A DNA stretch of 61,489 nucleotides, from assembly GCA_913056395.1 (NCBI GenBank), contig CAJXMG010000016.1, positions 1-61,489 of the forward strand, written 5' to 3'. A model generated the notes under the pieces. The model was given only the letters and a program-made list of their open reading frames with translations, was not told the DNA's origin and did no database searches. The position numbers and the translations under genes are program-made. Positions 1-8,792 of the stretch are shown here, in pieces (position 1 is the first letter of the stretch; each line of letters starts with the position of its first letter). Source of the stretch: an uncultured bacterium. GTDB taxonomy: Bacteria; Planctomycetota; UBA8108; UBA1146.

Positions 1-519
1 CCAGCAGACATGCTCTTCGTCAGTGAAAATCCGATTTACGTTCAGGGAGATTTCAATACCACTGATTTCGGAACTTCGAACCAGAAGACTGTGGCTGTCA
101 TCAGCGATGCCGTCAATCTGCTTTCAAACACCTGGGATGATGATAAAGATCCGGGCGACTCCGCGTCAGACATCGACAATGCGACGGAGACCACCTTCAA
201 TATGGCGATGATTACCGGGAATGTTCCAACGCCCGACGGCGGCGGTAACTATTCCGGTGGACTGGAAAACCTTCCCCGTTTCCATGAGCGCTGGTCCGGT
301 GTCGACTGCAATATCAATGGAGCATTTATCAATCTGTTCCAGAGCCGTCAGGCTACCGAACGCTGGGGCAAGTCCGGGGTCTACAATCCTCCGGTCAGGG
401 CATGGGGTTACGATCAGGGACTTCTCGATGCCAGTGTTCTCCGCGACCTCTTCCCTCAGGCGGTTTCCATCGATCGCCTCGTGTGGGAGGAAGGGCAGCC
501 GATCCTTCCTGGAACCTGA
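1..519 (+). CDS. C-terminal part of a pilin-accessory-like protein (5' partial)
   Basis: The frame is open from the first base of the window, so the gene very likely begins upstream; the first ATG is at 10. The visible 172 residues end at two consecutive UGA stops (517-522). The segment with GLENLPRFHERW, then NINGAFINLFQSRQATERW, then YNPPVRAWGYD resembles the conserved C-terminal region of planctomycete proteins annotated as PilX-like or DUF7305, which are thought to be minor components of a type IV pilus or type II secretion pseudopilus. That family match is from memory and not tested. No membrane segment lies in the visible part. The next gene, fdhD, starts 94 nt later and is probably unrelated. 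Confidence 0.6.
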   Translation, partial: PADMLFVSENPIYVQGDFNTTDFGTSNQKTVAVISDAVNLLSNTWDDDKDPGDSASDIDNATETTFNMAMITGNVPTPDGGGNYSGGLENLPRFHERWSGVDCNINGAFINLFQSRQATERWGKSGVYNPPVRAWGYDQGLLDASVLRDLFPQAVSIDRLVWEEGQPILPGT

Positions 520-613
520 TGAGACGAGGGCGAGCCGCAGTCGATTGACTCCGGGTGCATTTCGGCACCCATGAGGTATCCTGTTTACCAACAGGAAGGG
601 CAGGATCACGGCA

Positions 614-1507
614 ATGGCACCCGATTCACAGGATCAACCGACTCCCCGCCCAACTCCCCGCAATGCCGCGGTCCATCGACCGACACAGAAGCTCTCCGTC
701 AAAAGGACACGTCCCGGTCGCTCGCCCAGAGGTCTCGATGAAATCGCCGTCGAGGAACCTCTCGAGATTCGCCTGCGCTGGTCCGAAGATGGAGAATCCA
801 GAGATCAAAAGGTCGGCACGACGATGCGGACTCCCGGAGATGATTTTGATCTGGCTCTGGGATTCCTCACCGCCGAGGGAATCCTCGGTCTTTCAGAAAA
901 GCCGGCAGGGATTTCCCATTGCACCGATGGTCAGGCAGAAGACCCTCTCAACGTGGTGACCGTGACTCTCAGGGAGGGCTCGACTCCCGCCATAGAACAT
1001 CTGGAGTCCCTGGGACACGGAACCAGTGCGTGCGGCATCTGCGGGCGGACCCGACTCGACGATGTGGTCCAGCGGGTTCCGGAACGGGCGGAGTCCCCCA
1101 CCCTCGACCCTGATTGGTTGGCGACCCTTCCCAATCTCCTGCGTGCTTCGCAAAGCCTCTTTGAATCCACCGGCGGTGTTCATGCGGCCGGTGCCTGGCC
1201 TGCCGGGGGTGAACTGATCACACTTCGGGAAGATGTGGGCCGCCACAATGCCCTCGACAAACTGGTGGGAGCTCTGGTAACGAGAGAAATGTTGCCGGCA
1301 GATCAACTCGTCTGCACCGTCAGCGGACGGGCCAGTTTTGAGTTGGTTCAGAAGGCCGCCGTCGCAGGCTTCGCAGCACTGATTGCGGTGGGTGCTCCAT
1401 CCAACCTCGCCGTGGAAACCGCCCGGGAGGCGGGAATGGTGCTGTGTGGATTTGCCGGAGAGTCCGGTCTCAACTGCTACGCCGGTTCAAAGTCCCTCGG
1501 ACTTTGA
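614..1507 (+). CDS. fdhD: Formate dehydrogenase accessory sulfurtransferase FdhD
   Basis: FdhD moves sulfur from a cysteine desulfurase to the molybdenum cofactor of formate dehydrogenase, which is essential for that enzyme. The 297-residue protein is of normal length. It carries the hallmark motif CGICGR (Cys140 and Cys143), the pair of cysteines that carries the persulfide, preceded by HGTSA. The REDVGRHNALDK block (about residues 205-217) and VSGRASFELVQKA near the C terminus are also typical. The ATG start follows an AGGAAGG ribosome-binding site. The N-terminal 35 residues are rich in proline and polar and look disordered. No formate dehydrogenase gene is in the window. Such dehydrogenases are often selenoproteins, which fits the two UGA-containing genes described below. 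Confidence 0.95.
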   Translation: MAPDSQDQPTPRPTPRNAAVHRPTQKLSVKRTRPGRSPRGLDEIAVEEPLEIRLRWSEDGESRDQKVGTTMRTPGDDFDLALGFLTAEGILGLSEKPAGISHCTDGQAEDPLNVVTVTLREGSTPAIEHLESLGHGTSACGICGRTRLDDVVQRVPERAESPTLDPDWLATLPNLLRASQSLFESTGGVHAAGAWPAGGELITLREDVGRHNALDKLVGALVTREMLPADQLVCTVSGRASFELVQKAAVAGFAALIAVGAPSNLAVETAREAGMVLCGFAGESGLNCYAGSKSLGL

Positions 1508-1514
1508 AACCCGT

Positions 1515-1562
1515 TTCTGAAACTCTGCGGTTCTGAAACTCTGCAATTCTGGAACTCTCAAG
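1515..1562. repeat. 16-bp tandem repeat, three copies
   Basis: Three consecutive units at 1515-1530, 1531-1546 and 1547-1562 share the core TTCTGAAACTCT. The first two differ only in the last two bases and the third is more diverged. The array begins seven bases after the fdhD stop, in the short gap between convergent genes. No function can be assigned. Confidence 0.75.
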
Positions 1563-1589
1563 GATTTCCCCTCGCAGTAAACCCCTGTT

Positions 1590-2477
1590 TTATTCCCCGG
1601 CGAGTTCATCCTCTGAAACAGGGACCGCTTTGAAGCGGCCCTTCTCCTCGATGATCCGTGCCCACGGGTGTACCGGGTCGTGTTCCAGTGCCAGCAAGGC
1701 TTGCTCTGCTGACGCCGCCTCCAGCAACTGACGCTTCTCCTCGACCACTTTCAGGGCATGAACGTCGTATCCCATCGTCCATGCAGCTCGCAGGTGGTGA
1801 ATCGTTGGGGCCAGATCCGCCAGATATCGGATCACCCGGCCTCCCCCTTCGATCCGAATCGTCTGCATTCCGGTCGTGTGACCATCCACCTCTTCGACAG
1901 AGATTCCGGGCATGATTTCTCCGGGTCCATCGAGTAACTGCAGATCCGTTCCTTCGAGGGGCTCGATGTTGGGGCGAAGATAGGAAGCCCGCTCCCGGGG
2001 ATTGGGTTGAAGCCCATTTTCCCAATTCCGTTTCTGGACCCAGTGCCGGGCATTGGGCATCACCGGTATGGAACTGCCAGAAGAGTCCAGTCGGGTTGCA
2101 CCGCCGACATGGTCAAAGTGGAGGTGAGTGACGATGACGTCGGTCACCTGATCCGGATCGGTTCCTGAATTGCGAATCGCCCTCTCGAGGGGGCAATGAC
2201 CTTCACCGTTTGGCAATCGGACATCAAAACGCTCCCGAAAAGCTTCTTCCTCTTTGTCGCCCACACCGGCATCGATGACGACGATCCGGTTCTCATCCGC
2301 GTTTTTCGCCAGCAGCAATCGGGTTGCGAGTGGGATCCGGTGGGCGTCATCCGGGGGGATACACCCCTCCCAAACTACCCTGGGAACGGAGCCAAACATG
2401 GCTCCCCCATCGAGATATAATCCACCCCCATCGAGAGTGGTGATTTCCCAGCTGCCCGCCCGTATTTTTGCAGTCAT
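1590..2477 (-). CDS. Metallo-beta-lactamase-fold hydrolase
   Basis: A 295-residue MBL-fold protein. The metal-binding motif HLHFDH is at residues 118-123, preceded by a run of hydrophobic residues and an Asp (VIDAGVGD, about 68-75) as in this fold. A later VDGHTTG (about residues 199-205) supplies the next metal-binding His. The architecture resembles AttM/lactonase-like and other quorum-quenching-type hydrolases, but the substrate cannot be told from sequence. The start chosen is the ATG at 2477 because a GGGAGAG ribosome-binding site precedes it by five bases; an ATG five codons upstream lies within that site. No signal peptide, so cytoplasmic. It is convergent with fdhD. Confidence 0.85.
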   Translation of the reverse strand: MTAKIRAGSWEITTLDGGGLYLDGGAMFGSVPRVVWEGCIPPDDAHRIPLATRLLLAKNADENRIVVIDAGVGDKEEEAFRERFDVRLPNGEGHCPLERAIRNSGTDPDQVTDVIVTHLHFDHVGGATRLDSSGSSIPVMPNARHWVQKRNWENGLQPNPRERASYLRPNIEPLEGTDLQLLDGPGEIMPGISVEEVDGHTTGMQTIRIEGGGRVIRYLADLAPTIHHLRAAWTMGYDVHALKVVEEKRQLLEAASAEQALLALEHDPVHPWARIIEEKGRFKAVPVSEDELAGE

Positions 2478-2843
2478 CAAAACTCTCCCCACGCAAGATG
2501 ATTTTGTCCTGATTTATATCCGATCTTGACTCACCTGACCCCGATAATTCGCTGGTCCTGATTGCTTCCGCAGTCCCCCACTCCTACCATGAAACAGGGG
2601 AAAAATGACACCGGTTACCGGTGGACATCCGGTTGCCACTGGCCTTTCGAGGCCCGGTAGCCCGCTGTCGCAGGATTTGCCGACTATGGGGTCATCTTTC
2701 CACCGCCGATTCCGAATTCGTCTCCGAAGAGTGTACTGAAGAGACAGTGCACCCTAGAGACAGAAAAGGAATCGGTCTGAACCAAAGTGGACCTGCAAAA
2801 GATTACCTGCGCACTTTCGACGATCGAAAGGATTCGAACCCGA
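2478..2843. other. Intergenic region of about 366 nt between divergent genes
   Basis: This region separates the leftward MBL gene from the rightward DUF2203-like gene and must hold both promoters. A short palindromic stretch, CACCGGTTACCGGTG, lies at about 2611-2625. A 76-codon open frame at 2621-2851 has no recognisable features and was not accepted as a gene. No convincing -35/-10 pair or riboswitch was seen. Confidence 0.4.
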
Positions 2844-3293
2844 ATGAGTGACCAGCAAGCATCGATTCCGATTCTCGAACTCGACGACATTTCCGCCAGG
2901 ATTCCCCTTCTGGAGAAGATCGGCACCGATGTTCTCAAACTGATCCAGAGACGCGATGAAATTCTGGGTCAGACCCGCTCACCTGGACGCGGAGTGGAGG
3001 AAAAATCCCCCACACTGGTCGAGCTGAAGGAAGAGTTGAGAACACTGTCCAGAAAGCTCGAGGCCTACCGCGAAGAGGTCAAGGAGTTGGGCGGAATTCT
3101 GGCTACACCGGATGCTGCCACCATGGAGTTCCTCGGGGAAATCGACGGCTGCCTTGCATGGTTTTCATGGCAGCCGGGCGAAAATTCCATCGACCACTGG
3201 CGCCCGGTAGACGGGGATCCCGGAGAAAGAATACCCCTGCTCGTCAAGCAGGATGATTTGGATACGGACGATTTGATTTACCCCCTCGATTGA
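2844..3293 (+). CDS. DUF2203-like small protein
   Basis: A 149-residue soluble protein of unknown function. The N-terminal half is helical and looks able to form a coiled coil (LLEKIGTDVLKLIQRRDEIL, then LVELKEELRTLSRKLEAYREEV). The C-terminal half, with ELGGIL, MEFLG, CLAWFSWQPGE and HWRP followed by RIPLL, follows the order of conserved blocks in DUF2203 (elG, vDF, W.pGE, yWH, R.pi). The ATG at 2844 has GAAAGGA upstream; a GTG at 2787 in the same frame is an alternative start that would add 19 residues. It lies 17 nt before the trxA start and is probably co-transcribed. The family call rests on motif order only. Confidence 0.65.
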   Translation: MSDQQASIPILELDDISARIPLLEKIGTDVLKLIQRRDEILGQTRSPGRGVEEKSPTLVELKEELRTLSRKLEAYREEVKELGGILATPDAATMEFLGEIDGCLAWFSWQPGENSIDHWRPVDGDPGERIPLLVKQDDLDTDDLIYPLD

Positions 3294-3310
3294 GGGAAGG
3301 GAGAAGAAGA

Positions 3311-3640
3311 ATGTCAGACAAACTGTTGAACATCGACGATACTAATTTTGAAACTGAGATTGCCAGCGGCGGACTGGCCATGCTCGATTTCTACGCCACC
3401 TGGTGCGGTCCCTGCAAAACTCTGGAACCCGTGGTTTCTCAGTTGGCAGACGAGTACGCCGACAAGGGGATCAAAATCGGCAAGGTCGACATCGAGCAGG
3501 CTGAAGGCCTCGCCGTCAAATACGGCATTCAGGGTGTTCCGACCCTGCTCTTTTTCAAGGACGGTGAAGTGGTGAACCAAATGACCGGTGCCCACCCCAA
3601 GCCGACCCTTGAGCAGGCACTCGACGCCATCAGCAGCTGA
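3311..3640 (+). CDS. trxA: Thioredoxin
   Basis: A 109-residue classical thioredoxin, the usual length for the family, that reduces disulfides in cytoplasmic proteins. The active site WCGPC is at residues 31-35 and the cis-proline loop GVPTLLFF is around residue 75. There is no signal peptide. The ATG at 3311 follows a purine-rich GGGAAGGGAGAAG site. It sits between the DUF2203-like gene and a lipoprotein gene followed by resB-ccsA. In organisms with DsbD, cytoplasmic thioredoxin is the electron donor to the membrane domain of DsbD, and a DsbD-like protein is encoded 9 kb away, so this could be its donor (inference). Confidence 0.96.
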   Translation: MSDKLLNIDDTNFETEIASGGLAMLDFYATWCGPCKTLEPVVSQLADEYADKGIKIGKVDIEQAEGLAVKYGIQGVPTLLFFKDGEVVNQMTGAHPKPTLEQALDAISS

Positions 3641-3671
3641 TTTCACTGCTGAAAACACCTGGAGGAGTAGC

Positions 3672-4793
3672 ATGAAAACCGGATCGGGATCATTCGCTTT
3701 CGAATCAATGTTTTCACGGATCACCGGAGTGATCTTGATTCTGTTTTCGTGCGGCTGCCTTTCAAACAGCGGCCCACCCCAATACCAGAATCGGGTCATC
3801 CCCGAGTCTGCCCATCCTGTTCTGGTCGACGCCGATCTCTCGCAAAGGTTCGGAGCCCGCAGGGCACAACCGGAATCTTCCCCCTCCCCGGAGCTGAGTT
3901 ATGAACTTCCGGAAGGGTGGGTCGAACTTCCGGTGACCTCGATGCGTCGCATGAACTTGCGTATCGCCGGGAACCCGCAAACGGAATGCTACCTGACCGT
4001 CTTCCAGGGTGGTGGATCCCTCCGTGACAATGTGGATCGCTGGTGTCAGCAAATGGGAGTAGAACCGATCTCCAATGAAGCGCTGGCCGCTTTGCCAAAA
4101 GCCAATCTTTTGGGAATGGAGGGGGTTCGCTTCGAAATCGATGGTGATTTCGATGGCGGCATGAGTTCGTCTGCCGTCGCAGATGCCCGCATGATCGTCT
4201 ACGTCCTCCCCCTCGGTGGAGCAACAGTCTTTCTCAAGGCGACAGGCCCCAAAGATCTCCTCATCGCCGAAGCGGACAACCTGAGTCAGTTTGTTGAAGG
4301 TCTGAGCCTCTCGCAGGCGACCGCAGCACAAAACCCTGCACCCACCTCTTCCTCGCCCCCGGCTGCTTCTCCCCTTTCATGGGAGACCCCCGAGGGCTGG
4401 ACTGCCATGGGCAGGAAGCCGATGCGCGAAGTCACCTTTGCTGCAGGAACCGAGGCCCGTTGCTGGATCACCATTCTCGGGGGCGATGGCGGTGGCACCC
4501 TTGCGAATGTGAATCGCTGGCGCAATGAGATGGGACAGCCTCCTCTCAAGGAGGGTGACCTTGCCGCTTTGCCGACCATGCCCATGCTGGGCGGTCAGGC
4601 CTACGTGGTCGAGGCAGAGGGCTCCTATTCCAGCATGGGTTCCGCTGCGGAATCGGACTGGGGCATGATTGGTCTGATTCGAAACCTCGACGGAAAAGCG
4701 GTCTTCATCAAACTGGTCGGGCCCAAGCCTGAGGTCGAAGCGGCCCGGGAAGGGATCCAGTTCCTGGCCCAGTCCCTGAAGGAGAGATCATGA
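3672..4793 (+). CDS. Lipoprotein with two tandem copies of an uncharacterised domain
   Basis: A 373-residue predicted lipoprotein. The start at 3672 has a strong GGAGGAG site; the open frame extends further upstream into the end of trxA but without a start signal. A hydrophobic segment ends in LFSCGC, giving Cys27 as the likely lipidated residue. Two related halves follow: one begins LPEGWVEL with NVDRWCQQMG and LAALPKANLLG, the other begins TPEGWTAM with NVNRWRNEMG and LAALPTMPMLG. A low-complexity Ala/Pro/Ser linker separates them. The stop overlaps the resB start (ATGA), so translation is probably coupled to cytochrome c biogenesis genes. The domain is not one whose function I can name. 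Confidence 0.8.
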   Translation: MKTGSGSFAFESMFSRITGVILILFSCGCLSNSGPPQYQNRVIPESAHPVLVDADLSQRFGARRAQPESSPSPELSYELPEGWVELPVTSMRRMNLRIAGNPQTECYLTVFQGGGSLRDNVDRWCQQMGVEPISNEALAALPKANLLGMEGVRFEIDGDFDGGMSSSAVADARMIVYVLPLGGATVFLKATGPKDLLIAEADNLSQFVEGLSLSQATAAQNPAPTSSSPPAASPLSWETPEGWTAMGRKPMREVTFAAGTEARCWITILGGDGGGTLANVNRWRNEMGQPPLKEGDLAALPTMPMLGGQAYVVEAEGSYSSMGSAAESDWGMIGLIRNLDGKAVFIKLVGPKPEVEAAREGIQFLAQSLKERS

Positions 4794-6001
4794 GTTCTTC
4801 CAACCCATCTTTTTGGGATTCCAGATTCATCAAATCTCTCGGTTCGCTGGGACTCGCAGCGCTGATGATGACATTTCTTCTGATTCTCACCTTTCTGGGA
4901 ACGATGGATCAGACCAACATGGGCATCTATCAAGCCCAAAAGAAGTATTTTGAATCCTGGGTCGTCCTTGATGCCTGGGCTCCCTGGGGCCTGCCGATGA
5001 TCCCCCTGCCCGGTGGAATGCTGTGCATGATCATCTTCACTGCCAATCTTTTGGTGGGCGGTATTCTGAGGTTGCGACTGAACAAGAACAATCTCGGCGT
5101 CTTTGTGATTCACGTCGGTATCGCCCTCATGATGAGTGCGGGTCTGGTGAAGCTGCTTGCAGGTCAGGAAGGCTACCTCCGTCTTTGGGAAAACCAGAAG
5201 GCCTCCGAATACATCAGTCACCACGAGTGGGAAATCTCTGTCTTTGAAGCGGATACGGGCGAGGTGACCGAGAAGACCCTGCACGAGCGATTCTGGCGTG
5301 GGCGTGACACTCTCACCGTTGCTCCCGCTGAAGGAGTCCCCTTCTTTCTGAACCTTGAATTCCTTCATGGAAACTGCAGGCCACAACAAGTGACGGCTGG
5401 CGAAGCGATTCCAAAAGGAACCGTGGTCATCGATGACTGGTACCTGAAATCAGAAACGATGGATCCGGAAAATGAACGCAATATGCCCGGATTGGTCGCC
5501 TGGATTCACAAGGGTCCCGAAGACAGGGAAGCAGGCAGGGAAGGCAAAACATTCCTCTGGGGTGGTCAGAACTATCCCTGGGCTTTCCAGCATGAAGGCA
5601 AAACCTGGGTGGTGGCGATCCGAAAAGTCAGACACTCGATGCCTTTCACCATCCAGCTCGACAACTTTGAGAAAGTGGACTACCCCGGCATCACCATGGC
5701 CAAGGAGTTCCGCAGCGATGTCACCCAGATCTCCGAGGGTGGCCGCCGAAATGTCCGTATCGAAATGAATGATCCCCTCAGGGATCAGGGACTGATTCTC
5801 TTCCAATCTTCATGGGGTCCCCCGGATGCCAAACCCGGCGATGAACTTTTCAGTGTCTTCGCTGTCGTTCACAACCCCTCTGATCACTGGCCCCTCTATT
5901 CCTGCATCATCATCGCACTCGGAATGGGCCTTGCCTTCGTTCAGAAATTCCTCGCCTACGGGCGCAGGCAATCGAAGAGATTGCAACAGGAGGCCGCATG
6001 A
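4790..6001 (+). CDS. resB: Cytochrome c biogenesis protein ResB
   Basis: A 403-residue membrane protein of the ResB/Ccs1 family, which with CcsA forms the system II haem lyase that delivers haem to apocytochrome c outside the cytoplasmic membrane. Hydrophobic segments occur near residues 15-38, 73-92 and 99-117, then a long soluble domain, and one C-terminal segment (about 362-382). This matches ResB topology: three N-terminal helices, a large periplasmic domain and a last helix. The C-terminal part contains EFRSDV and LFQSSWG, blocks typical of ResB. The gene overlaps both the preceding lipoprotein and the following ccsA by four bases (ATGA), indicating an operon. Confidence 0.9.
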   Translation: MSSSNPSFWDSRFIKSLGSLGLAALMMTFLLILTFLGTMDQTNMGIYQAQKKYFESWVVLDAWAPWGLPMIPLPGGMLCMIIFTANLLVGGILRLRLNKNNLGVFVIHVGIALMMSAGLVKLLAGQEGYLRLWENQKASEYISHHEWEISVFEADTGEVTEKTLHERFWRGRDTLTVAPAEGVPFFLNLEFLHGNCRPQQVTAGEAIPKGTVVIDDWYLKSETMDPENERNMPGLVAWIHKGPEDREAGREGKTFLWGGQNYPWAFQHEGKTWVVAIRKVRHSMPFTIQLDNFEKVDYPGITMAKEFRSDVTQISEGGRRNVRIEMNDPLRDQGLILFQSSWGPPDAKPGDELFSVFAVVHNPSDHWPLYSCIIIALGMGLAFVQKFLAYGRRQSKRLQQEAA

Positions 6002-8103
6002 ACATTTTCCTCCAAAGATCTTTACTGCTGATTCTGCTCGCCCTCTTGAGCTTGCCAGCAACGGCTTTCCCGGTCCTTGCACAGGACGCCCCAGCGTCTG
6101 ACTCACAAGCCGCTGACCCACAAGAGCCTGCCAGCACCTATGGAGAACCCGCGGCTCCCACTGCCAAGCGGGCTGCATTGTCTCGTGCACCATGGTCTCA
6201 GGAGATTCTGGATGAAGTGGCTCGCTGGCCGATCCAGCACGGTGGACGTGTAAAACCGTTCCAGACCTTCGCCGGCTTCCTGATGCTCAAGGCCAACGGC
6301 AGAAGAACCCTGAAACTGGAAGACGAAAAACTGGATCCGGTGGCATGGGCTCTGGATTTCATGTTTTACCCCGAAGTAGCCAAACAGTACCGCTGCATTC
6401 ATGTCCCCAATGCTGAGGTTCTTACCGGCATCGGTTTCGATACCACGAACTTCCGTCGCAGTGATCGCTACAGTTTTGACCAGTTGGAGTCGGTCTTGCC
6501 AACACTCTTCGAGAGTGCACGCAGAACCATGCAGGCGAAGCCGGAATCCAAGGAGTGGACCCTCGTCGAGCGTCAAACCATCCAGCTGATGCAGGACATC
6601 CGCGAGATGGAAGTCCTCCTTTACTCGATGGATTCTGCCCGCAAGACCTTTGGGCTTAACGCCGTCGAAGAATTGACGGCAATCTTCGGTGAGAACCCGG
6701 CACCGGGATACTCCCCCATTCTCCAAAACATCGACCAGATGGCAGAGTTGACCGATCGCGAAAACCTTCTCGCAATTCCTGAAGATCGTCGGCCTGCTGT
6801 CATCGAAGCCTTGCGCAGTCTGCAGGAAGACCTGATCCGTTCCCTGGAAATTTCGGGGATGGGATACAACTGGTTTCCTCCGGAAGAAGTGATTCAGACC
6901 GAGGAAAATCTGCCTGTCGTCTGGACTACTTCTTCGGAAGTGATCCAGGAAGCCCTGGTGATGAAAAGCACTGAAGAGCGCGGCAAGGCACTCTACAGTC
7001 TGGAAAGGTTGCCCTACCTCCTCGATGACCGGCCCCAGTTTCTGGTGGAGGCCACCAACTTTGGTGCGACCTTGAGAAATCTGGCCGCAACGCAGGATTC
7101 GGGAAGACACATCTCCACTGAAGTCTCCTTCTACAACATGGATTACTTCACCAAGGCGCTGGTCCTCTTCCTCCTCGGCTTTATCGTGAGTTGCCTGGGC
7201 TGGCTTGCACCCCAGAGTGGAGCACCCAAAAAGCTGACATGGATTCTGAGTCTTTCAGGGGTGGGAATGTTGATCGCCGGTGTCACCATCCGCTGTGTGA
7301 TTCAGGGGCGTCCCCCGGTCACCACACTGTACGAGACGATCCTCTTTATCACCGGCTGCTGCGTGCTGACGGCCCAAGCCCTTGAGTACTACGATCGACG
7401 CAATATCGCCCTGACAGTTTCCACCTTCCTCGGAGCACTGGGCTGCTTCCTCAGCAACCGCTATGAGTTGAAGGAGGCGGTCACCGCAGGCGATACGATG
7501 CCGAGCCTGGTCGCGGTTCTCGATACGAACTTCTGGTTGTCAACTCACGTCACCACCGTGACTCTCGGTTATGCCGCCGGATTGCTGGCTGCCGCCATCT
7601 CCCATGTGTGGATCTTCTCCAAGATGCTCGGAGTCAAAAAATCGGACCCGGGTTACTACAAGAGTCTGACTCGAATGGTTTACGGAACACTCTGTTTCGG
7701 CCTCTTCTTCAGTATCGTCGGCACGATTCTGGGTGGTATCTGGGCCAACTACTCGTGGGGTCGGTTCTGGGGTTGGGATCCGAAGGAGAATGGCGCACTG
7801 ATGATCTGCCTGGCAGAGCTGATCATCCTTCACCTGAGAATGGGTGGCTACATCCGTGATCGCGGTGTTCACGTCCTCAGTGTTCTCAATGCCATGATCA
7901 TCGCCTTTTCCTGGTGGGGCGTGAACCTGCTGGGGGTCGGTCTTCACAGTTATGGATTTACCGACGGCATCTTCAAGCTTCTTGCGGGCTTCTTTGCCCT
8001 CGAAATGATCGTCATGGGTATTGGCCTGTTGCAAAAGAGCGGCGGTGGCAAGGAACCTCCTGCTCCCCCTGCCCCTCCTGCTGAATCCGCAGCCACAGGT
8101 TAA
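5998..8103 (+). CDS. ccsA: Cytochrome c assembly protein CcsA (long form)
   Basis: A 701-residue partner of ResB in system II cytochrome c maturation. It begins with a signal-like hydrophobic segment, then a soluble N-terminal extension of about 370 residues, which is much longer than classical CcsA (about 320 residues) but usual for planctomycete homologues. The C-terminal half has about eight membrane segments and the tryptophan-rich WWD motif WGRFWGWDPKEN at about residues 587-598, the external haem-binding site. Conserved histidines flank it (STHVTTVTLGYAAG before, LHSYGF after). A proline-rich tail ends the protein. Its start overlaps resB and its stop overlaps the next gene by one base (TAATG). 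Confidence 0.93.
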   Translation: MNIFLQRSLLLILLALLSLPATAFPVLAQDAPASDSQAADPQEPASTYGEPAAPTAKRAALSRAPWSQEILDEVARWPIQHGGRVKPFQTFAGFLMLKANGRRTLKLEDEKLDPVAWALDFMFYPEVAKQYRCIHVPNAEVLTGIGFDTTNFRRSDRYSFDQLESVLPTLFESARRTMQAKPESKEWTLVERQTIQLMQDIREMEVLLYSMDSARKTFGLNAVEELTAIFGENPAPGYSPILQNIDQMAELTDRENLLAIPEDRRPAVIEALRSLQEDLIRSLEISGMGYNWFPPEEVIQTEENLPVVWTTSSEVIQEALVMKSTEERGKALYSLERLPYLLDDRPQFLVEATNFGATLRNLAATQDSGRHISTEVSFYNMDYFTKALVLFLLGFIVSCLGWLAPQSGAPKKLTWILSLSGVGMLIAGVTIRCVIQGRPPVTTLYETILFITGCCVLTAQALEYYDRRNIALTVSTFLGALGCFLSNRYELKEAVTAGDTMPSLVAVLDTNFWLSTHVTTVTLGYAAGLLAAAISHVWIFSKMLGVKKSDPGYYKSLTRMVYGTLCFGLFFSIVGTILGGIWANYSWGRFWGWDPKENGALMICLAELIILHLRMGGYIRDRGVHVLSVLNAMIIAFSWWGVNLLGVGLHSYGFTDGIFKLLAGFFALEMIVMGIGLLQKSGGGKEPPAPPAPPAESAATG

Positions 8104-8771
8104 TGGAGCGACTGTCCTTTACACCGAAGCTCGTCGTCTTTGATCTCGATGGAACCCTCATCGATTCCATCGGCGATATCGCCTCGGCAGTGAACCGGTT
8201 TCGCACTGCCCGAGGTGGATCGGTTCTCACAGAGGAGACGGTCAGAGGTGCTGTGGGCCATGGGGCCCGAGAATTATGCAAAGTACTTCTGACAGACCTC
8301 GCCATGGCTGACGAGAGCAATGAAGATCTCTATCAGGCATTCAGGGCCATCTACATTGAAGAAGCGGGACTCCCTGACCACCAGATTCGCTGGCTACCCG
8401 GGGCTCTCGAGTTACTCCAGCATTTGAATCAGCGACAGATCGCCGGTGCCATTCTGACCAACAAGCCGCGTAGGGTCACCGAAGTGCTGATGCCTCAACT
8501 GACGAAGGCGTTTCCCTGGAAACAGATCTTCTGTCCCGAGGATACCGGCACTCCCAAACCCGATCCCGCAGGACTACACCAGCTGATGGATTTGAATCAG
8601 TGCCGGGTCGACCAGACCGTTTATGTCGGCGACTCTGCCGTCGATTTTTCAACCGGAAAAGCGGCCGGAGTCCTGACACTGGGTCTCCGGGGAGGTTATG
8701 GTCAAATCACGCCTCCAGAACCGGATCACTGGATGGCCGAGATTTCAGAAATGATCCCGCTCATCGACTGA
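8103..8771 (+). CDS. gph: HAD-family hydrolase, phosphoglycolate phosphatase-like
   Basis: A 222-residue HAD superfamily phosphatase. Motif I is VVFDLDGTLIDS near residue 11 (nucleophile and acid/base Asp), motif II is ILTNKP in the middle, motif III Lys is in the GTPKPDP region, and motif IV is VYVGDSAVD. The small helical cap after motif I is the subfamily 1 cap found in phosphoglycolate phosphatases, which remove 2-phosphoglycolate arising from DNA repair or photorespiration. That role would fit the next gene, endonuclease IV, since repair of oxidised DNA ends can release phosphoglycolate. Other HAD substrates remain possible. It is one base overlapped with ccsA. Confidence 0.82.
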   Translation: MERLSFTPKLVVFDLDGTLIDSIGDIASAVNRFRTARGGSVLTEETVRGAVGHGARELCKVLLTDLAMADESNEDLYQAFRAIYIEEAGLPDHQIRWLPGALELLQHLNQRQIAGAILTNKPRRVTEVLMPQLTKAFPWKQIFCPEDTGTPKPDPAGLHQLMDLNQCRVDQTVYVGDSAVDFSTGKAAGVLTLGLRGGYGQITPPEPDHWMAEISEMIPLID

Positions 8772-8792
8772 CTTCCTGCGAAAGGAACGACG

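Noticed and set aside
2621-2851. 76-codon open frame upstream of the DUF2203-like gene
   Set aside because: It has no ribosome-binding site, no domain and no conserved-looking sequence.
6103-7110. 335-codon open frame on the minus strand
   Set aside because: It is antisense to the N-terminal part of ccsA; composition is not protein-like.
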